A stretch of DNA of 64,000 bases from Pseudomonas sp. SLFW (GCF_009905615.1 NZ_JAAAKW010000017.1:47888-111887), one strand, 5' to 3'; shown: positions 50,327 to 59,401, counted from the first letter of the stretch. Made by a program: numbers and translations. Notes: generated by a model from the letters alone, not told the origin.

Positions 50327-51684
50327 GGCTCGATCTCCACACCGAAGGGCAGGGGTTTGATCGGTGCTTGACCCCGCAACCGGCCAACGCTGGCAATGTC
50401 GCGACCTGAGGCGTGCGCGACGAGTTCGGTCGCCGCCAGCCCGCACATGCGGCCCTGACAGCGTCCCATGCCGACCCGGCACATGGCCTTGACCCGGTTG
50501 ATCTCCCAGTGCCCCTCGGCGACGGTCTGGCGAATGTCCCCCGCGCTGACTTCCTCGCAGCGGCAGACGGTCATTTCGTCTGGCGCGGTGGCAGCCCAGT
50601 GTTCGGGGAATGGAAACGCCGTTTCCAGGCCGTGTCGGAAGCGTTGAATGCCTCCGAGTTTGCGTTGCAGCTCGCCACTGCGGTTCGGATCAACCTGATG
50701 CCCGGTGTCGCTTAGCAGCGTCAAAGCCGCGAGTTCTCCGGCCATTTCTGCCGCGTCGGCACCCATGATTCCAGCGCCGTCGCCCGCGAGATACACACCC
50801 TCGACAGAGCTACGACCGCTGGCGTCCCGAACCGGCAGCCAGGCGCGGTTGAGCGCGCTCCAGTCGAACTCGCAGCCGAGCAGGTCGGCCAATTGGGTTT
50901 CGCTGCGCAAGGCGTGGGCGAAAGCGACGGCGTCGCAGTCGAGCCGCTTGAGGTGCGCACCGTCGCGCCACTGCACGCTGCCCACCCGTTGCTGGCCGTG
51001 GATGCTGTCCAGCGCGACGCCCTGATGCACGGGAATGCCACGGGCCGTTAGCCAGCCCCGGTAAAACATCCCTTTGGCCAGGGTGGCAGGCTGACCGAGC
51101 AAGGCGGGCAGGGCGCGGGTCTGGGCCGACAGCGGCGCGCTGTCGAGCACGGCCAGCACCTTCGCCCCGGCCTTCGCGTACTGATAAGCCACCAGATACA
51201 GCAACGGCCCGCTTCCCGCAAAAACGACGCGCTCGCCGATGGCGCAGCCCTGAAACTTCAACGCAATCTGCGCGGCGCCCAGGCTGTACACACCGGGCAA
51301 TGTCCAGCCGGGCACGGGCAGAATCCGGTCCGTGGCGCCGGTCGCGACGATCAAGTGCTTGTACCGAACCTGCGCCGCCACGCCGTTGGACAGGGTGTCC
51401 AGCGTGTGCGATTCCGCGTTCCAGACCAGGGTTTCCGGGCGGTAATCGATGTCGGCTGTCAGGCGATCCAGCGTTGAATGCACGGCCTGGGCTTTCGAGG
51501 CTTCAAAGCCATACAAGACCTTCGCCGAGCGCTTGAAGTTCTCCGGCTGACGACGATAAATCTGCCCGCCTCCCCGCAGGCTTTCGTCGATCAGGCAGGG
51601 TTGCAGCCCGTAGGCCACCAGGGTTTGCGCGGCACGGATACCGGCAGGCCCTGCGCCCACGATGACAATGTCGTTCTGTTTCAT
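50323..51684 (-). CDS. FAD/NAD-binding amine dehydrogenase, large-subunit type (HcnB/OoxA-like)
   Basis: 453 residues from ATG 51684 (MKQNDIVIVGAGPAGIRAAQ); the start overlaps the ferredoxin stop (ATGA). The first Rossmann motif binds FAD (GAGPAG), and GERVVFAGSGPLLYLVAYQYAKAG is the second nucleotide-binding fold. The C-terminal region has CRCEEVSAGDIRQ and CRVGMGRCQGRMCG, a BFD-like [2Fe-2S] cluster site. This matches the large subunits of opine oxidases, hydroxyproline dehydrogenase and HcnB. The role is electron transfer from the FAD catalytic subunit to an acceptor. Confidence 0.87.
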   Translation of the reverse strand: MKQNDIVIVGAGPAGIRAAQTLVAYGLQPCLIDESLRGGGQIYRRQPENFKRSAKVLYGFEASKAQAVHSTLDRLTADIDYRPETLVWNAESHTLDTLSNGVAAQVRYKHLIVATGATDRILPVPGWTLPGVYSLGAAQIALKFQGCAIGERVVFAGSGPLLYLVAYQYAKAGAKVLAVLDSAPLSAQTRALPALLGQPATLAKGMFYRGWLTARGIPVHQGVALDSIHGQQRVGSVQWRDGAHLKRLDCDAVAFAHALRSETQLADLLGCEFDWSALNRAWLPVRDASGRSSVEGVYLAGDGAGIMGADAAEMAGELAALTLLSDTGHQVDPNRSGELQRKLGGIQRFRHGLETAFPFPEHWAATAPDEMTVCRCEEVSAGDIRQTVAEGHWEINRVKAMCRVGMGRCQGRMCGLAATELVAHASGRDIASVGRLRGQAPIKPLPFGVEIEP

Positions 51685-51971
51685 AGGCTGCGCCCTGGCT
51701 CGCGGCTGACGTTCAGGCCCGGCTCCAGCAGCGTCGCGCAGGCCCGCACCCGGCGCCCGTCGCCCAGCTTGACCCAGCAATCCTGGCAGGCGCCCATCAG
51801 GCAGAAACCGGCGCGGGGTTCGGCGCTGAAATCGCTGCCGCGCAGGTGGTCCGAGGTGGTCAGCACCGCCGTGAGCAGGGTGTCGCCCGCGAGGCCGCTG
51901 GCGGGCTGGCCGTCAAGCGTGAAGGGCAGAACCTCGCGGTCGTGTTCGGCCAGTCGTTTCAGCAAAGCCAT
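51681..51971 (-). CDS. [2Fe-2S] ferredoxin-like subunit (HcnA/OoxC-like)
   Basis: 96 residues. ATG 51971 follows AGGGAA. FCLMGACQDCWVKL and VRACATLL give the Cys pattern C-x4-C-x2-C ... C typical of the Fer2_4 family in three-component amine dehydrogenases. The stop overlaps the next gene (ATGA). It supplies an electron-transfer centre for the FAD subunits. A 43-bp gap separates it from the upstream permease gene. Confidence 0.88.
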   Translation of the reverse strand: MALLKRLAEHDREVLPFTLDGQPASGLAGDTLLTAVLTTSDHLRGSDFSAEPRAGFCLMGACQDCWVKLGDGRRVRACATLLEPGLNVSREPGRSL

Positions 51972-52014
51972 GGTGCGTTCCCTGAAAGGCGTTGGGTAAT
52001 TGAAATCAAAGGCA

Positions 52015-52809
52015 TCAGTGGCGCCCCACCAGCACGCGGTCCAGGCCGTAAACCCGGTCGAGAATGATCATGGTGATGGCCGTCAGCGCGATCACCAGTG
52101 CCGACACGGCCGCCATCATCGGGTCGATGGATTCGGTGGCGTAGACGTACATGCGCACGGGCAGGGTCTGCGTTGAGGGCGAGGTGACGAAGATCGACAG
52201 CGTCACTTCGTCGAAGCTGTTGATGAACGCCAGCAGCCAGCCTCCGGCGACCCCCGGCAGGATCATCGGCAGGGTGATCTGGCGAAACAGCGTGAAGCGG
52301 CTGGCGCCCAGGGATTCCGCGGCCTGCTCGGCGCTGCGATCCACGCCAATCGCCGCTGCAATGACCAGTCGCAGCACGTACGGCGTGATCACCACCACGT
52401 GGGCGAACATCAGCCAGACGAAGCTGCCGTTGACCCCCATCAGCGCGAACAGGCGTAGCATCGCCACCCCGAGCACCAGGTGCGGAATGATGATCGGCGA
52501 CAGGAACAGGCCGTTGAGGAAGTTGCGCCCCGGAAACTGATAGCGGGTGATCGCCAGCGCGGCGGGCACGGCGATCAGAGTCGCCAGCGTCGCAGCAACG
52601 ACCGCCAGAATCAGGCTGTTATAGAAAGACTGAATGAAGTCGGCGCGCTCGAACACGGCCGTGAACCAGCGCAGGGAAAAACCGTGCCACGGCAGGCTCA
52701 GGGTGTTTTCCGGCGTGAACGCCACCATGCACACAACCACCAGCGGCGCCAGCATGAACACCACGATCAGGGCGTGAAACGACAGGGCCAGAGGACCATT
52801 CTTGGACAT
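52015..52809 (-). CDS. ABC transporter permease, PotC type
   Basis: 264 residues from ATG 52809, with GGGGGA about 8 nt upstream. Six membrane helices, and the EAA-type cytoplasmic loop ESLGASRFTLFRQITLPMILPG that contacts the ATPase. The N-terminal LSFHALIVVFMLAPLVVVCMVAF fits PotC/PotI-type inner-membrane subunits of polyamine/opine importers. It is 3 bp after the PotB-type gene and 43 bp before the ferredoxin gene in the operon. Confidence 0.9.
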   Translation of the reverse strand: MSKNGPLALSFHALIVVFMLAPLVVVCMVAFTPENTLSLPWHGFSLRWFTAVFERADFIQSFYNSLILAVVAATLATLIAVPAALAITRYQFPGRNFLNGLFLSPIIIPHLVLGVAMLRLFALMGVNGSFVWLMFAHVVVITPYVLRLVIAAAIGVDRSAEQAAESLGASRFTLFRQITLPMILPGVAGGWLLAFINSFDEVTLSIFVTSPSTQTLPVRMYVYATESIDPMMAAVSALVIALTAITMIILDRVYGLDRVLVGRH

Positions 52810-52812
52810 CGA

Positions 52813-53676
52813 TCATTCCCCCAGGGATTTTTTATAGCGGCCTTCGACCAGCCGGTTCCACGACAGCATCACCAGCAGGTTGATCAGCAACAGCGCGACG
52901 GCAATGGCGGCGCCCATGGGCCAGTTGAGTTCCGAGAGGTACTGGTCGTAGACCGTGGTGGCGACCATTTTCAGGCGGCGTCCGCCCAGCAGGCCGGGGA
53001 TGGCGAACGAACTGGCCGACAGCCCAAAGACGATCAAGGTGCCGGACAGCACGCCGGGCATGACTTGCGGTAGCACCACCAGACGCATGACCTTGGCCTG
53101 ACTTGCCCCCAGCGACAGCGCGGCCTGTTCAGCGGAGCGGTCGAGCTTTTGCAACGAGGTCCACACCGGGATGATCATGAACGGCAGCATCACGTGGACC
53201 AGCGCCAGCACCACCGCGAACGGGGTGTAGAGCATTTTGATCGGCCGGCCACCGAGGGCCTGGATCGCCTGATTCACCAGCCCGTCGGCGCCGAGCAGCA
53301 GGCTCCAGCCGAAGGCCCGCACCACCACCGAAATCAGCAGCGGCGTGAGGATCAGGATCAGAAAAATCGAGCGCCACGGCGTGCCCATGCGGCTCAAGAT
53401 GTAGGCTTCGGGCACCCCAATCACCACGCACAACAGGGTGACCAGCGCGCTGATCCAGAAGGTGCGAAAGAAGATTTCGTAGAAGTACGAATCGGTGACC
53501 AGATTCACGTATTGGGCGAAGGTCCAGCTGCCGCTTTTGACGCCCACGGTGTAGTCGAACACGTTGAACGACAGCACCAGCGTCAACAGCAGCGGCACCA
53601 CCAGCAGGCCGACGAACAACACCAAGGCCGGGGTCGAGAGCAGATAACCGCGACCGCTGTCGCGCAGCACACTCAT
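52813..53676 (-). CDS. ABC transporter permease, PotB type
   Basis: 287 residues from ATG 53676, overlapping the ATPase stop (ATGA). Six membrane helices. The ATPase-contact EAA motif is LSLGASQAKVMRLVVLPQVMPG. WTFAQYVNLVTDSYFYEIFFRTFWISAL is the periplasmic/TM1-2 region typical of PotB-type subunits. It pairs with the PotC-type permease. Confidence 0.9.
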   Translation of the reverse strand: MSVLRDSGRGYLLSTPALVLFVGLLVVPLLLTLVLSFNVFDYTVGVKSGSWTFAQYVNLVTDSYFYEIFFRTFWISALVTLLCVVIGVPEAYILSRMGTPWRSIFLILILTPLLISVVVRAFGWSLLLGADGLVNQAIQALGGRPIKMLYTPFAVVLALVHVMLPFMIIPVWTSLQKLDRSAEQAALSLGASQAKVMRLVVLPQVMPGVLSGTLIVFGLSASSFAIPGLLGGRRLKMVATTVYDQYLSELNWPMGAAIAVALLLINLLVMLSWNRLVEGRYKKSLGE

Positions 53677-54713
53677 GCCAACACCTCGTCAGCGGCCAGC
53701 ACGCGCAGCAATTCAGACGGCCAGTCCAGCCCCACCGCCGTGCCTTCGTTCATCGGCGCATCGCCGTTGTTACGGCGCACGACGGTCAACTCGCCAATCG
53801 GCGTTTCGATGCGGTACAGCCACTGACTGCCGAGGAAATAACGGGTGATGATCCGGCCTTGCAGACGGCCTTCACCGGCGGTCACCAGGTCGATCTTTTC
53901 CGGGCGCAGGCTGAGGGTCAGTTCGCCGTCGCCCTCGCCCTGACTCTGGCCTTGGCGCACCTGAGCCACGCCGCTCGGATCACGGTCGCCGCGCAACAGG
54001 TTGGCCTTGCCGACGAACCCGGAAATGAAACGGGTGCGCGGGTGTTCGTAGAGCTTGTACGGTTCGTCGATCTGGGTGATGCGCCCGGCCTGCATGACCA
54101 CCACGCGGTCGCTGATGGACAGGGCTTCGGCCTGGTCGTGGGTGACCATCAGGGTGGTGATGCCGACTTCGCGCTGGATGCGGCGAATCTCGAACTGCAT
54201 CTCTTCGCGCAGATTGGCGTCGAGGTTGGACAGCGGTTCGTCGAGCAGCAGGACCGGCGGTTCGATGACCAAGGCCCGGGCCAGGGCCACACGCTGTCGC
54301 TGGCCGCCGGAGAGTTCACGCGGGTAGCGCTCGGCGTGCTGATGCAGGCGCACCAGCTCCAGCACGCGGGCGACGCGGCGCTGAATGTCGTCGGCGGCGA
54401 CTTTGCGCATCTTCAGGCCGAAGGCCACGTTGTCGCGCACGGTCATGTGGGGGAACAGCGCGTAGGACTGAAACACCACACCGAGGCCGCGACTGGCGGG
54501 TTTGGCGTGGGTGATGTCGCGTCCATCAAGGAGGATCTTGCCCGAGGTGACGTCAACGAACCCGGCGATCATTTGCAGGGTGGTGGTCTTGCCGCAGCCG
54601 GACGGGCCGAGCAGGGACACGAATTCGCCTTTTTCCACCGACAGGTCAGTGGCGACCACCGCATCGACCGGGCCGTAACGTTTGCAAAGTGCCTGGAGTT
54701 GAAGAAATGCCAT
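53673..54713 (-). CDS. ABC transporter ATP-binding protein, PotA type
   Basis: 346 residues from ATG 54713 (MAFLQLQALCKRYG); GTGGAA is upstream. Walker A GPSGCGKTTT, Q-loop FQSYALFPHMT, signature LSGGQRQRVALARAL, Walker B LLLDEPLSNLD and switch His in VTHDQAEALS are intact. A C-terminal TOBE domain (about residues 255-340, LSLRPEKIDLV) matches PotA-like polyamine and opine importers. It is the first gene of the operon, so the promoter should lie in 54714-54900, divergent from the IclR regulator. Confidence 0.92.
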   Translation of the reverse strand: MAFLQLQALCKRYGPVDAVVATDLSVEKGEFVSLLGPSGCGKTTTLQMIAGFVDVTSGKILLDGRDITHAKPASRGLGVVFQSYALFPHMTVRDNVAFGLKMRKVAADDIQRRVARVLELVRLHQHAERYPRELSGGQRQRVALARALVIEPPVLLLDEPLSNLDANLREEMQFEIRRIQREVGITTLMVTHDQAEALSISDRVVVMQAGRITQIDEPYKLYEHPRTRFISGFVGKANLLRGDRDPSGVAQVRQGQSQGEGDGELTLSLRPEKIDLVTAGEGRLQGRIITRYFLGSQWLYRIETPIGELTVVRRNNGDAPMNEGTAVGLDWPSELLRVLAADEVLA

Positions 54714-54904
54714 GGCTGCGTTCCACCTTTTTTCATGCACGCCGGGGGCATGCGTTTTTTATGGGCAGATGCGAAGAGAGACGGCGTGCCGATGCATGTC
54801 GGCATGCTCAATGGACGCTGGCGCTCGATCGGTGTCGGCTGCCGCTGTTATTCAAATCGCCCTGGTGGACTGATCCTAGGCCGAAGACTAGGATGGGCTC
54901 AACG

Positions 54905-54915
54905 ATGAATTTCAT
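54905..54915. promoter_or_regulatory. palindrome ATGAATTTCAT in the divergent region, possible IclR operator
   Basis: An 11-bp perfect palindrome (ATGAA-T-TTCAT) lies between the IclR gene (54976) and the ABC ATPase gene (54713), in A+T-rich DNA. CTCA precedes and TGAG follows it, extending the symmetry. IclR family proteins bind short palindromes like this in the shared promoter region, which is why it is listed. Binding is not shown. Confidence 0.35.
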
Positions 54916-54975
54916 TGAGCGATTAGTATTTTCAGATTTATTCGATCAGTGAATGCAGACAGGAAAATATCGAAA

Positions 54976-55815
54976 ATGGATTCCACTGAGCGGAATGATT
55001 CGACAAAAGAAACAGGCGTTGGCGCTGTGTCTCGATTGTTTGCGGTGCTGCGCTGTCTGGGGGAATGCCCCGAAGGCGGTGAGCGGGTGACGCAACTGGC
55101 GCAGCAAGTGGGCTTGTCGCAGCCGACGACTCACCGGTTGCTGCGCAGCCTGATGGACGAGGGCATGGTCGAGCAGGACGCACGCAGCAAACGCTACCGG
55201 CTGAGCCTGGAGTTCTTCGCGCTGGCAGCGAAGGCGGGACAGACCGGAAACCTGCGCGACGTGGTGCGGCCGAGCCTGCTGCGGTTGTCGGCGTCGCTGG
55301 GGGATTCGCTGTTTTTGCTGGCGCGCAGCGGTTTTGACGCGGTGTGCCTGGACCGCAGCGAAGGGCCGTACCCGATCCGGACGTTCACCGGTGACATTGG
55401 CGGCCGCGTGGCGTTGGGTGTGGGGCAGGGGAGTCTGGCGATTCTGGCGTTCTTGCCGGAAGACGAGCGCGACACGGTGATCCGTTACAACCTGCCGCGC
55501 CTGCGGGATTTTCATCTGTACGACGAAGTGATGCTGCGCTCGGAGATCGACAACGTCAGGCGCCTGGGTTATGCCGCTCGCAACACCGGTGTGCTGGAAG
55601 GCATGGCCGGTCTCGCGGTGCCGATCCTCGACCGCGAAGGCCGGGCGGTTGCGGCCCTCAGCGTCGCCACCATCAGCGACCGCCTCAACGCCGAACGCAT
55701 GCCCACCGTGGTGGACATGCTCAAGCGCGAAGCGGCTGCCATCGGCCAAAGGATCAACCCTTTCGACCCGGTGTTGCGCAGGCCTTCGCAGGTGTTTGGG
55801 CAGAAAGAGGGATGA
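54976..55815 (+). CDS. IclR family transcriptional regulator
   Basis: 279 residues. ATG 54976 (MDSTERNDSTKE) is preferred; a GTG at 54949 extends it by nine residues. The N-terminal winged helix-turn-helix (VSRLFAVLRCLGECPEGGERVTQLAQQVGLSQPTTHRLLRSLMDEG) is typical of IclR, and the C-terminal effector domain spans residues about 95-265 (LLARSGFDAVCLDRSEGPYPIR, ISVATISDRLN-like). It is transcribed divergently from the seven-gene transport/dehydrogenase operon and is the likely regulator of that operon. The inducer is probably the operon's substrate or a breakdown product. Confidence 0.88.
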   Translation: MDSTERNDSTKETGVGAVSRLFAVLRCLGECPEGGERVTQLAQQVGLSQPTTHRLLRSLMDEGMVEQDARSKRYRLSLEFFALAAKAGQTGNLRDVVRPSLLRLSASLGDSLFLLARSGFDAVCLDRSEGPYPIRTFTGDIGGRVALGVGQGSLAILAFLPEDERDTVIRYNLPRLRDFHLYDEVMLRSEIDNVRRLGYAARNTGVLEGMAGLAVPILDREGRAVAALSVATISDRLNAERMPTVVDMLKREAAAIGQRINPFDPVLRRPSQVFGQKEG

Positions 55816-56113
55816 GGGGTGTCCCAGGGATGGCATTTAGAGATGTGGTCAACTGAATGCGTATGCAGAAAAAACACGGACATTCAAAGGGTTAGGGAGC
55901 TGTTCGCCAGTTTATTGACCCGTCTTTTCGCCACGGGATTGACGTTTTCTGACCGCTCGTCGGCCTGCTTGCGTCGCGTTTAAAGATGCGCTCGGCGGGG
56001 TCGAATCAGGCTGTGTAAGCCCTCCGTTTTTGACACGGCGGCACAGGGATGTGGCAAGCAGGCATTTTCGGGCAATCCCGAAAACCGCAGTCCCCCCTGA
56101 TGAGATTTCCCGT
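55816..56113. other. gap between IclR and chemoreceptor genes
   Basis: 298 bp without a credible ORF. It must contain the chemoreceptor promoter. I see no clear terminator for the IclR gene or promoter boxes. Confidence 0.4.
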
Positions 56114-57733
56114 ATGTCCAAATCCCTGAGATTGCAGATCCTGGCACTGCTTGGCGGCAGCCTGGCGTTGGTGCTGCTGATCGCACTGGCCTGTTTCCAG
56201 TTCCTCTCCAGCAACGTTCACGCGTACCGCGGCCTTTTGGACGGCCCGCTGCAGGCCTCGCAACGGGTCGATCAGGCCAACCTTCAATTCAAGATTCAGG
56301 TTCAGGAATGGAAAAACGTTCTGCTGCGCGGCAAACAGCCTGCGGACCGGGACAAGTTCTGGGGCCAGTTCGAGGAGCAGGAGCGTCTGGTGCAGACCAC
56401 GCTGGGTCAGCTCAGCGGGATGGCCGGTCTGGATGCGGCGAGCAAGGCCCAGGTCGACAAGCTGCGTGACGAGCACCGTGCGCTGGGCGTGGCTTATCGC
56501 AAGGGCCGCGACGCATTCGTGGCGGCGGGCGGCGATCCGGTGGCCGGTGATCAGGCGGTGAAGGGCGTGGACCGCGCCGCCAGCGAGCAGATGAGCGAAC
56601 TGGTGGGCAACCTGCGCACCCTCAGTGACGAGCAATCGAAGGTGATCAGCAGCACGGCCGATCGGACCATTCTCATCGGCACTCTCGTCATGCTGGCGTC
56701 GGCGTTGCTGGTGGGTGTGTTGGCGTTGTGGATGGTCAACCGCAACATCGTCGGCCCGATCAGCCTGTTGATCGAATACGTCGCGCAACTGAGCCACGGG
56801 CGCTTCAGCGACCGGGTCAGCGTGACCCGCCAGGATGAACTCGGACGTCTGGCGGTGGCGGCGAACACCTTGCGTGATTTCCTCGCGGACACCTTCACCC
56901 GCCTGAAACGCAGCACCACCGACCTGGACAGCGCGGGCGGTGAGTTGAAAGCCATTGCGTCGCTGATGGCTCAAGGCACCCACGAGCAATTCGAGCGCAC
57001 CGATCAGGTGGCCACGGCGATGACCGAGATGTCGGCCACGGCCCAGGAAGTTGCGCGCCATGCGGCACAAGCGGCTCATGCCGCTGATGAAGCGGATCGC
57101 AGCTCTCAGGACGGCGGCAAGGTGATGAGCGCGACCATTACCGCGATCACCCAGATGCGCACCGAGATCAGCAACACCGCCGACGTGATTCGTCGTCTGG
57201 AAAGCGACAGCGGGCGCATCGGCAAGGTGCTGGAAGTGATTCGCGGCATCGCCGAGCAGACCAACCTACTGGCCCTGAACGCGGCCATCGAAGCGGCGCG
57301 GGCCGGGGATGCCGGGCGTGGGTTCGCGGTCGTGGCGGATGAAGTGCGCACGCTGGCCCAGCGCACGGCGGCGTCGACGGCTGAGATCAACCAGATCATC
57401 AATTCGGTGCAGACCGGCGCCATCGACGCGGCGCAGGCCATCGAGAGCGGTCAGGCGCGGAGTCAGGAGAGCGTCGATCAGGTCGCCCTGGCCAGTTCGT
57501 CGCTGACCCGCATCACCACCGCCGTGGAAGCGATTCGCGACATGAACCGCCAGATCGCCACGGCCGCCGAAGAACAGACCTCCGTGGCCGAAGACATCTC
57601 GCGCAACCTGACCGAAATCACCGCGATTGCCACCACCAACCAGAGCAATGTGCAGCGCACCCAGACGGCGAGCCAGGACCTGCATGAGTTGTCAGTGGGG
57701 TTGAACGACGTGATTTCGCGCTTGAGCGCCTAG
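56114..57733 (+). CDS. membrane methyl-accepting chemotaxis protein
   Basis: 539 residues from ATG 56114 (MSKSLRLQILALLGG). Two membrane helices: residues about 7-29 and 190-213 (LIGTLVMLASALLVGVLALWMV). The 160-residue periplasmic loop between them is all-helical (4HB-type), with KIQVQEWKNVLLRGK as in family members. A HAMP domain (214-265, ISLLIEYVAQLSHGRFSDRV) precedes the signalling region with the conserved hairpin tip RGIAEQTNLLALNAAIEAARAGDAGRGFAVVADEVRTLA. The ligand is unknown. No C-terminal methylation-enzyme docking pentapeptide (WxxxF) is visible. Confidence 0.92.
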   Translation: MSKSLRLQILALLGGSLALVLLIALACFQFLSSNVHAYRGLLDGPLQASQRVDQANLQFKIQVQEWKNVLLRGKQPADRDKFWGQFEEQERLVQTTLGQLSGMAGLDAASKAQVDKLRDEHRALGVAYRKGRDAFVAAGGDPVAGDQAVKGVDRAASEQMSELVGNLRTLSDEQSKVISSTADRTILIGTLVMLASALLVGVLALWMVNRNIVGPISLLIEYVAQLSHGRFSDRVSVTRQDELGRLAVAANTLRDFLADTFTRLKRSTTDLDSAGGELKAIASLMAQGTHEQFERTDQVATAMTEMSATAQEVARHAAQAAHAADEADRSSQDGGKVMSATITAITQMRTEISNTADVIRRLESDSGRIGKVLEVIRGIAEQTNLLALNAAIEAARAGDAGRGFAVVADEVRTLAQRTAASTAEINQIINSVQTGAIDAAQAIESGQARSQESVDQVALASSSLTRITTAVEAIRDMNRQIATAAEEQTSVAEDISRNLTEITAIATTNQSNVQRTQTASQDLHELSVGLNDVISRLSA

Positions 57734-57819
57734 AAGCAGCGGCGAGTCACGAGCGTCAAGCCGCAAGTGGGCGTGGGCATCTCGCGACCGGGTGAGGTGC
57801 CGATTTTCTTAGGTGTGCG

Positions 57820-58758
57820 TCAGACCTGGCGGAACACCAGGGCTTTGAGGCCGCCGTCCGGGTCAATGTCGGCAAACTCTGGCGGATTCTCCAGCCGCTG
57901 TTCAAAGCGTAACCCCGGCGCTTCTCGCGTCACGCCCTCGATCAGGAAATCCGCGCCCAGCGCCGGGTCGTTCATGCAGGCCAGCACGGTGCCGTCGGTT
58001 GTCAGCAGCTCGGGGAGTTTGCGCAGCACGCGCTGGTAGTCCTTGGTCAGCAAAAAACTGCCTTTCTGAAACGACGGCGGGTCGATGATCACCAGATCGT
58101 ACGGCCCGCTGCTCTTCACCTTGCCCCAGGATTTGAACAGCTCGTGGCCGAGAAAGCTGACCTTGCTCAGGTCGTGGCCATTCAAGCGATGGTTGTCGCG
58201 CCCCCGGCTCAGCGCCGCCCGCGACATGTCCAGATTGACCACGAACGCCGCGCCACCCTCGATGGCCGCGACCGAAAAACCGCAGGTGTAGGCGAACAGG
58301 TTCAAGATCCGCTTGCCACTCGCGTTCGCCCGCACCCAGTCGCGACCGTAGCGCATGTCGAGAAACAGCCCGGTGTTCTGCTTCTTGCCGAAATCCACGA
58401 GGTAGCGCAGGCCGCCTTCGGTCAGTGTCCACTCGTCCGGCATCTCGCCGAGCAGGGTTTCGGTGTGGCTGTCGGGCAGATAGCGGTGTTGCAGGAGCAG
58501 GGTGTGGGCCAGGCTGTCTTTCCAGACGGAGGTCTGAATCAGCTCCGCCAACAGACGCTTCAAACCCTCCAGCTCGTCAGCCGCCGGTTCCTTGAACAGC
58601 GACACCAGCACCACGCCCTGCATCCAGTCCACCGTCAGTTGCTCAAGGCCCGGCCAACGGCGGCCACGGCCATGGAACAGCCGACGGGTTTCCGAGGGCG
58701 CAGGGGCGAGGGCGGTGAGGAGGTGCTCGTTGAGGGTGTTCAGCGCGTCGGGATTCAT
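57820..58758 (-). CDS. class I SAM-dependent methyltransferase (RlmI/RlmK-like C-terminal fold)
   Basis: 312 residues from ATG 58758 (MNPDALNTLNEHL). ILNLFAYTCGFSVAAIEGGA is SAM-binding motif I, NLDMSRAALSRGRDNHRLNG motif II and YDLVIIDPPSFQKG motif IV (DPPSF), and the last block is GLKALVFRQV. This combination is typical of the C-terminal domain of rRNA large-subunit cytosine methyltransferases such as RlmI. The N-terminal part lacks the usual PUA domain of RlmI (it is too short), so this is a single-domain relative. Probably an rRNA methyltransferase; the exact site is unknown. Confidence 0.82.
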   Translation of the reverse strand: MNPDALNTLNEHLLTALAPAPSETRRLFHGRGRRWPGLEQLTVDWMQGVVLVSLFKEPAADELEGLKRLLAELIQTSVWKDSLAHTLLLQHRYLPDSHTETLLGEMPDEWTLTEGGLRYLVDFGKKQNTGLFLDMRYGRDWVRANASGKRILNLFAYTCGFSVAAIEGGAAFVVNLDMSRAALSRGRDNHRLNGHDLSKVSFLGHELFKSWGKVKSSGPYDLVIIDPPSFQKGSFLLTKDYQRVLRKLPELLTTDGTVLACMNDPALGADFLIEGVTREAPGLRFEQRLENPPEFADIDPDGGLKALVFRQV

Positions 58759-58864
58759 CGGGTGGCGGCGGGTCGGCAGTGGAAAGGGGTGGCATTCTAA
58801 ACCCAAAAGGCGGCCATGAATGATTATCCTGTGCCGCACACCGTATGAGCCAAGAAGACTGCTG

Positions 58865-59395
58865 ATGACCGACCTGATCCTGCGCGACGCCCGCGACGAC
58901 GACATGCCTGCCGTGCAGGCCATTTACGCCCATCACGTGCTGCATGGCACCGCCAGTTTCGAGCTGGAGCCGCCGACCCTGGAACAGATGCTCCAGCGGC
59001 GTGCCGACATCCGCGCCAACGGCCTGCCGTATCGGGTCGCCGAGCACGAAGGCGAAATCGTGGGTTACGCCTATGCCACGTTGTACCGGCCACGCCCGGC
59101 GTATCGCTTCACCGTCGAAGATTCGGTGTACGTGCGCGAAGGCATGGCCGGGTTGGGGATTGGCCAGCAGTTGCTGGAAACGGTGATTCAGCAGTGCACC
59201 GATGACGGCCGACGGCAGATGGTTGCGATCATCGGCAACAGCGAAAACGAGGCCTCGATCCGGCTTCATGAGCGCCTGGGGTTTCGCAAGGTCGGGGTGT
59301 TCGAATCGGTGGGCTTCAAGCACGGCCGCTGGCTCGACACCGTGATCATGCAGCGCGAGCTGGGAGAGGGTGCGAGGAGCACGCCTCACCGGTAG
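58865..59395 (+). CDS. GNAT acetyltransferase of phosphinothricin/methionine sulfoximine type
   Basis: 176 residues from ATG 58865. ILRDARDDDMPAVQAIYAHHVLHGTASFELEPPT at the N-terminus, YAYATLYRPRPAYRFTVEDSVYV in the centre, and GIGQQLLETVIQQCTDDGRRQMVAIIGNSENEASIRLHERLGF (acetyl-CoA site) match phosphinothricin N-acetyltransferases (Bar/Pat) and the P. aeruginosa methionine sulfoximine acetyltransferase, compared from memory. These detoxify glutamine synthetase inhibitors. The native substrate in this strain is unknown. An ATG at 58820 would add 15 residues without support. Confidence 0.9.
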   Translation: MTDLILRDARDDDMPAVQAIYAHHVLHGTASFELEPPTLEQMLQRRADIRANGLPYRVAEHEGEIVGYAYATLYRPRPAYRFTVEDSVYVREGMAGLGIGQQLLETVIQQCTDDGRRQMVAIIGNSENEASIRLHERLGFRKVGVFESVGFKHGRWLDTVIMQRELGEGARSTPHR

Positions 59396-59401
59396 CCTCT
59401 T

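Noticed and set aside
48072..51971. HCN synthase (hcnABC)
   Set aside because: The three dehydrogenase subunits are of the same superfamily, but the operon has a PotABC-type transporter, a periplasmic binder and an IclR regulator, which hcnABC operons lack. Substrate is therefore left open.
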